DNA from: Gnetum montanum
Lineage: Eukaryota; Streptophyta; Gnetopsida; Gnetales; Gnetaceae
Direction of reading: 5' to 3'
Length of the DNA stretch: 64,000 bases
Assembly (NCBI GenBank): GCA_015680685.1
Contig: MNCI01000970.1
Location: 356,125 to 420,124 of the forward strand
Below are positions 60,270 to 64,000 of the stretch, one piece after another. Position 1 is the first letter of the stretch, and every line of letters begins with the position of its first letter. Below the pieces are notes generated by a model. It was not told the origin of the DNA. It saw only the letters and a program-made list of their open reading frames with translations, and made no database searches. The position numbers and the translations under genes are program-made.

Positions 60270-62700
60270 AAAAATTAAGTATATTAAAAGTATAAAAAAC
60301 CAGAGTATAAAAGAGAGGCTAGAGATAGAGGAGAAACATCAAAGCAAAAAGGAAGAAAGGCCAAACAGACTTGGGGAGGCCTCAACATGTAAACATCCTT
60401 AAAACCAAACCTAAAAACCTCTCCACAGGGGAAGGAAAAGGGGATAAAAAAGGACCAAGTTAAAAAGCAACAAACAAGAAAACAAAAGAGAAAAAAAATA
60501 ATTCAAGGACTCAGCTAGAGCATTAGCTGTTGAACAATGTCTCCTTGAACCAGCAAAGGGAGAATATTAGCAGGAGAATCTCTTTGAAAAAACACATTAT
60601 ATTGAAACTTCCAAATGGCATGAAGGATAAGGGGATGAAAGCAACACCAAGTATAGAGCAAAGATTCTTGAAGTTGAGGAGTGTTACCAAATAAAGCTTT
60701 ATCTAGTCTTTGCTGAAAACCCTATAAATACCTGCTACACCAAGTCCAAGAGTTGTGAGCAAGGGGATAAGTAAAAAAACCAATGGGTAAATGTATCTTC
60801 CCTATCACAAATAGGACATTTGGGATCAAGAACACTCAAATGAGAGCATCAAATACCAATAGGTAAACCTTGGTGAACCAAATACCATAGAAAATGTCTA
60901 ATCTTTGAAGGAGTAGGAGCAGTCCAAATCATTTGAATAGGTTGCTTTCAAACCTATACATTGAGATTAACCTTCCAAAGATGGTTGAATCTTGGCCAAA
61001 TATTAGTATTAGAACTAATAAGAAAATACACAATCTTAGAATAATAAGAAAAAACCTGATGATCATTACTCTAAGAAAAATCAAGAAAACCATTATGAGA
61101 ATCCTGAATAGCAACATTTTTATTAAAGCTAACCATAATATCAAAAAAGGTGAATTTTTTATAAGCATTGATACCATAAAGATACTCACACTCAAGCCAA
61201 GTGATCCAACGATTATGTAAGCGAAGGGATGAAAGGTAGGGGATGTCAAGCTTGCTCCAAGCACTACAAAGACAAGGACACTTAATAACCCAAGGTTCAT
61301 TATTAATGGGAAGCCACCAAGGAGAAATCTTATCTAGCAGAGAGGAAGAAATAGTAGTATTATTAGAGTTCCAAAAATAACTAATAAAACTCCAAGCCTT
61401 CCACATGTCCTTGACACCAGAAATAGTAATACCTTTAGGAAAAAGGATCTAGTTAGAAATGAATAATTTTCCAATAAATACGACCTTTAGGCTTTCACAT
61501 CTGAATGTGCTTAAGGAAAAGAAGCTTCCAAGGCTCATAACTAGATAAGCATTTGGCCACCCACTTGGCATATAAAATAATATCTTTCTTATAGTAGTTT
61601 AGAAGTCCTAAGCCATCATTCTCTTTGCGGAAGGTGCAAATGTTCCAAGCAACTTGACAAAATCCTTTCTTAGAATGGCTACTATTCCAAAGAAAAATTC
61701 TAACAAGTTGATCAATGCAACAATATGCAAAAAAACTAAGAGCCCAATACAAAGAATAATACACATGAGTAGCCTTGATGATATGCTTACAAACAATAAA
61801 CTTGCTAGCCATAGAAAGATTCTTCTCCTTCCAGTTGATAAGTTTTTTTTCAATTTTCTTCACCATAACATCCCATAAAGTATTTGAAGATATAGCAATG
61901 GAAAAGAAAATTCCCAGCAACTTGAAAAGATGATCCTTTTCTAAAAACTACCGAGATCTAGAAAAAGCCCAATCTTGAATCCACTTATTGAAAAAGATTA
62001 AAGATTTGAACCAATTAATCTGGGAGCCAAAGAGCCTATAATATTGATCAACACGATAACAAATATGATCAGCAATAACTTTTTTTTCTTAATCATAAAA
62101 AAGGAGTCAGTAAGAAAGGAACATTATAATCAATGAAAATGCATTGAAGCAAATTCTGTTCCTTGTCCTTATGAATAATATGACTTAAGAAATCAACAAC
62201 AAGGATGAAGATATAAGGAGCAAAGGATAACCTTGCCTAACTAAGCGCTCATGCTTAAAAAAATTAGTGAAGCTAACATTAGTATCCATAAGGGCATTTG
62301 CATTAGCAAAGAGAGTCTCCACTATCCTAATAAATTTTTCATTAAAACCATATTTGCGAAGGTAGGAAATAATAAGTTTCCATTTAAGTTTATCATATGC
62401 TTTAGCATAAGCAAGCTTAAGAAAATGTATGTTCTAATTGGAATCCTTAGTCAATTGCATACCCTCCTAGGCCATAGCAACATTATCAAGAATACATCTG
62501 CCTTTGATAAAAACTAGTTTTCCCTAGGGTAATTAACTAAGTAATAATTGACTTTAATATTCTAGCAAGAAATTTGGCCAAAATTTTATAAACAAAATTT
62601 AGGAGAGTAATAGGACATCAATTACCAATCAAAGAGAGATCACCTTCCTTAAGAATAAGACAAATGGCACCTTTATGAAGCACAGGTCCTAGAGTTTGAT
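60270..62700 (-). mobile_element. 5'-truncated LINE (L1-like non-LTR retrotransposon)
   Basis: Read on the minus strand the order is that of LINE ORF2: reverse transcriptase from 62690, thumb and connection region at 61920-61495, zf-RVT zinc domain at about 60860-60780. It begins inside the RT domain, so the 5' part with the endonuclease is missing, as is usual for truncated LINE insertions. The 3' end near 60270 is A-rich on the plus strand rather than a clean tail. No target duplication found. Confidence 0.8.
60780..62690 (-). pseudogene. LINE ORF2 remnant (reverse transcriptase and zf-RVT)
   Basis: Recognisable minus-strand segments: CLILKEGDLSLIGN, then CPITLLNFVYKILAKFLAR (about 62660-62570); FLKLAYAKAYDKLKW (about 62420), where the first catalytic Asp of the LDFxKAYD motif is Ala; GFNEKFIRIVETLFANA (about 62340); ERLVRQGYPL (about 62240, family RQGxPLSP). 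The FADD catalytic box expected near 62090 is not recognisable. The thumb-side frame 61920-61495 has LWDVMVKKIEKKLINWKEKN and ENDGLGLLNYYKKDI (family GGLGI). The zinc domain near 60820 has CPICDREDTFTHWFF, with its last ligands altered. Multiple stops. Inactive. Confidence 0.8.
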
Positions 62701-62920
62701 TCTACAAACCATGTCATCACTTTTCATAACAAGTGTATACTACTAATAAACTATTCTTATAAAATCCTAAGGTTCTTCTGTAACTCCTTGATAGTAAAGA
62801 AATTTAAATGATATATATCACTTCCTTATGGTTCAATCACTTCAATAGAGCCACTATTTATAGTATGTTTTTCTTTTATTTTTAGGAGGGGAAGGGTGGG
62901 GATGGGGAAGTGGGATATGT

Positions 62921-63066
62921 GTGGGGGGTGCTAGCACACAAAATAAATGAAATATAGGTATACCCCAAGATCTATAGAAGTTTATAATTCAATGCTACCT
63001 AGTAGAATCAAACATGTGACTTGGGGTTGCTAAGTCAAGACACATAGCACTAGGCTAACACCTTAT
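62921..63066 (-). repeat. tRNA-derived SINE-like element (copy 4, best preserved)
   Basis: On the minus strand GGTGTTAGCCTAGTGCTA (A-box region), then about 35 bases on CATGTTTGATTCTA (B-box-like), then a body shared with copy 1 (CTTGGGGTATACCTA, TTCATTTATTTTGTG, CTAGCACCCC). It lies next to the 5'-truncated LINE, but no shared 3' end is visible. Confidence 0.5.
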
Positions 63067-63389
63067 CGTTATTTATATAGTTTTTTCTCTTAAAAAGTTC
63101 AACTATGACATTAGCAAGAGTAGTACTCTACAAAAGCTCTTAGTAATGAAACAAGGGGTTAATATGATCATCACCAATTTCATATCATTAAGGAAGTTCA
63201 CAATAATGGAGCTTACCAATTCACTGCTAGATAAATAGTTTCTAAATATTTTTAAAAGAGTCATTAATGATTATATAAAGGAAAAGCTATTGTATTTTGG
63301 ACCAGTTAATCTTTATTATGCAATCACATTAGTTAAACATATTGAACAGTTAGCTATGCAATAGAGTGATCCTAAATGGGTAGGCTTAT
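63067..63389. other. spacer before LTR D
   Basis: AT-rich, no gene. Ends in CTTAT (63385-63389), the presumed left target duplication of D; its partner is outside the window. Confidence 0.4.
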
Positions 63390-64000
63390 TGATGAGACAT
63401 GAAATTGCTCATATTGCTGGCGGTTGCGTTAAGGCACCCACGATAAGGCACCCACGTTATATCATGGGTCGCGATATCGCATATGCGATATATCATGGGC
63501 CACGATATCGCGTCTTCCCCGCAATATCACGTACGCGATATCGCAGTCAGACGTAATTTCTATAAATAAGAGGCGGCTCTCCCTCATTTGCATCCCAGTT
63601 TTAGAGTAGCGAAGCTCTGGCAGTTTGATCCCTCCAGAGTTAGTTTTTTTTCCCGTGTTTGCCCGTAGTGTGGTGAATGTAATTGTACGGTGTCTTTATT
63701 TGAGTGTGCCGTACTTGGGCACACACATGACCGGCAATAAAGATCAAGATTACTTCATCATTGCAGCATTCACTTAGTTTATTTATTTGTTATTTATTTA
63801 ATGTTATTTATTGCTTTCATAGCGCGGTGTGAGTACGACTTGGCTACGAGCGCCCATGGGTGTGTACAGCTAGTCAAGGAATCAGTTACTCATCGCGATT
63901 AGTCTCTCACCCTTAAACTCCTAGAAGCGGAATGAGTACGACTTAATTATGAGCATTTAAGTGTGACTACTTGGTAGCCTAGTGGTGTATCCAGGATCTA
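63390..64000 (+). mobile_element. LTR D of the TGATGAG family, cut by the window end
   Basis: Starts TGATGAGACATG. It carries the GATATC palindromes at 63450-63545, the TATA box TATAAATAAGAGGCGGC at 63561, the AATAAA signal at about 63735 and the U5 phrases GAGTACGACTTGGCTACGAG and CAGCTAGTCAAGGAATCAG that match the minus strand of A's LTR. Whether it is solo or the 5' LTR of a full element cannot be told here. Confidence 0.88.
63450..63545 (+). promoter_or_regulatory. GATATC palindrome cluster in LTR D
   Basis: TCGCGATATCGC, TGCGATATATCA, ACGATATCGCG, GCAATATCACG and ACGCGATATCGC, followed about 16 bases later by TATAAATAAG. The set matches A, B and C in position but differs in number and order. 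Confidence 0.85.

Overview
The window is a stretch of plant nuclear DNA, AT-rich and mostly transposable elements, with only two host genes I can support. The spliced TOM40 gene, tRNA-Asp-primed Ty3/gypsy-type LTR elements and nested insertions point to a large-genome seed plant. A conifer or other gymnosperm is my best guess (inference only; no species can be named). There is no bacterial gene, operon or CRISPR array.

Layout. 1-2030 is AT-rich flank with two tRNA-like SINE fragments. 2031-8787 is TOM40, the mitochondrial outer-membrane import pore, on + in 11 exons; all reading frames join to a 358-residue protein. 9000-16000 is intergenic, with a broken Ty1/copia pol (11590-12790) and a tandem repeat array (14261-14885). 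16030-33420 holds two related Ty3/gypsy-type elements in opposite directions: E (minus, RT-RNase H-integrase present but full of stops) and F (plus, the same 5' and 3' parts but the whole RT-RNase H-integrase block missing). Between them lies about 3 kb with broken coding segments, one of them resembling an FCP1/NIF phosphatase domain.

33634-34533 is a solo LTR (C) of a second family whose LTRs begin TGATGAG and end CTCATCA. 37771-45135 (A, minus) and 45173-55017 (B, plus) are two full-length members of this family, head to head, with their 5' LTRs 37 bp apart. Both carry gag and protease only. A foreign 2.75-kb solo LTR (G) is nested inside B's 3' LTR. A fifth LTR of the family (D) runs off the right edge from 63390. 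Upstream of the TATA box each of these LTRs has a cluster of the palindrome GCGATATCGC and variants.

57850-58389 is an intact single-exon gene for a small secreted protein that I do not recognise, with its own TATA box and poly(A) signal. 60270-62700 is a 5'-truncated LINE on the minus strand, followed by another SINE copy. One assembly gap (N) at 38287-38629 lies inside A's left LTR.

The two host genes appear functionally unrelated. The main story is the LTR elements: two independent families in this window have lost RT, RNase H and integrase, and each is present as an inverted pair.
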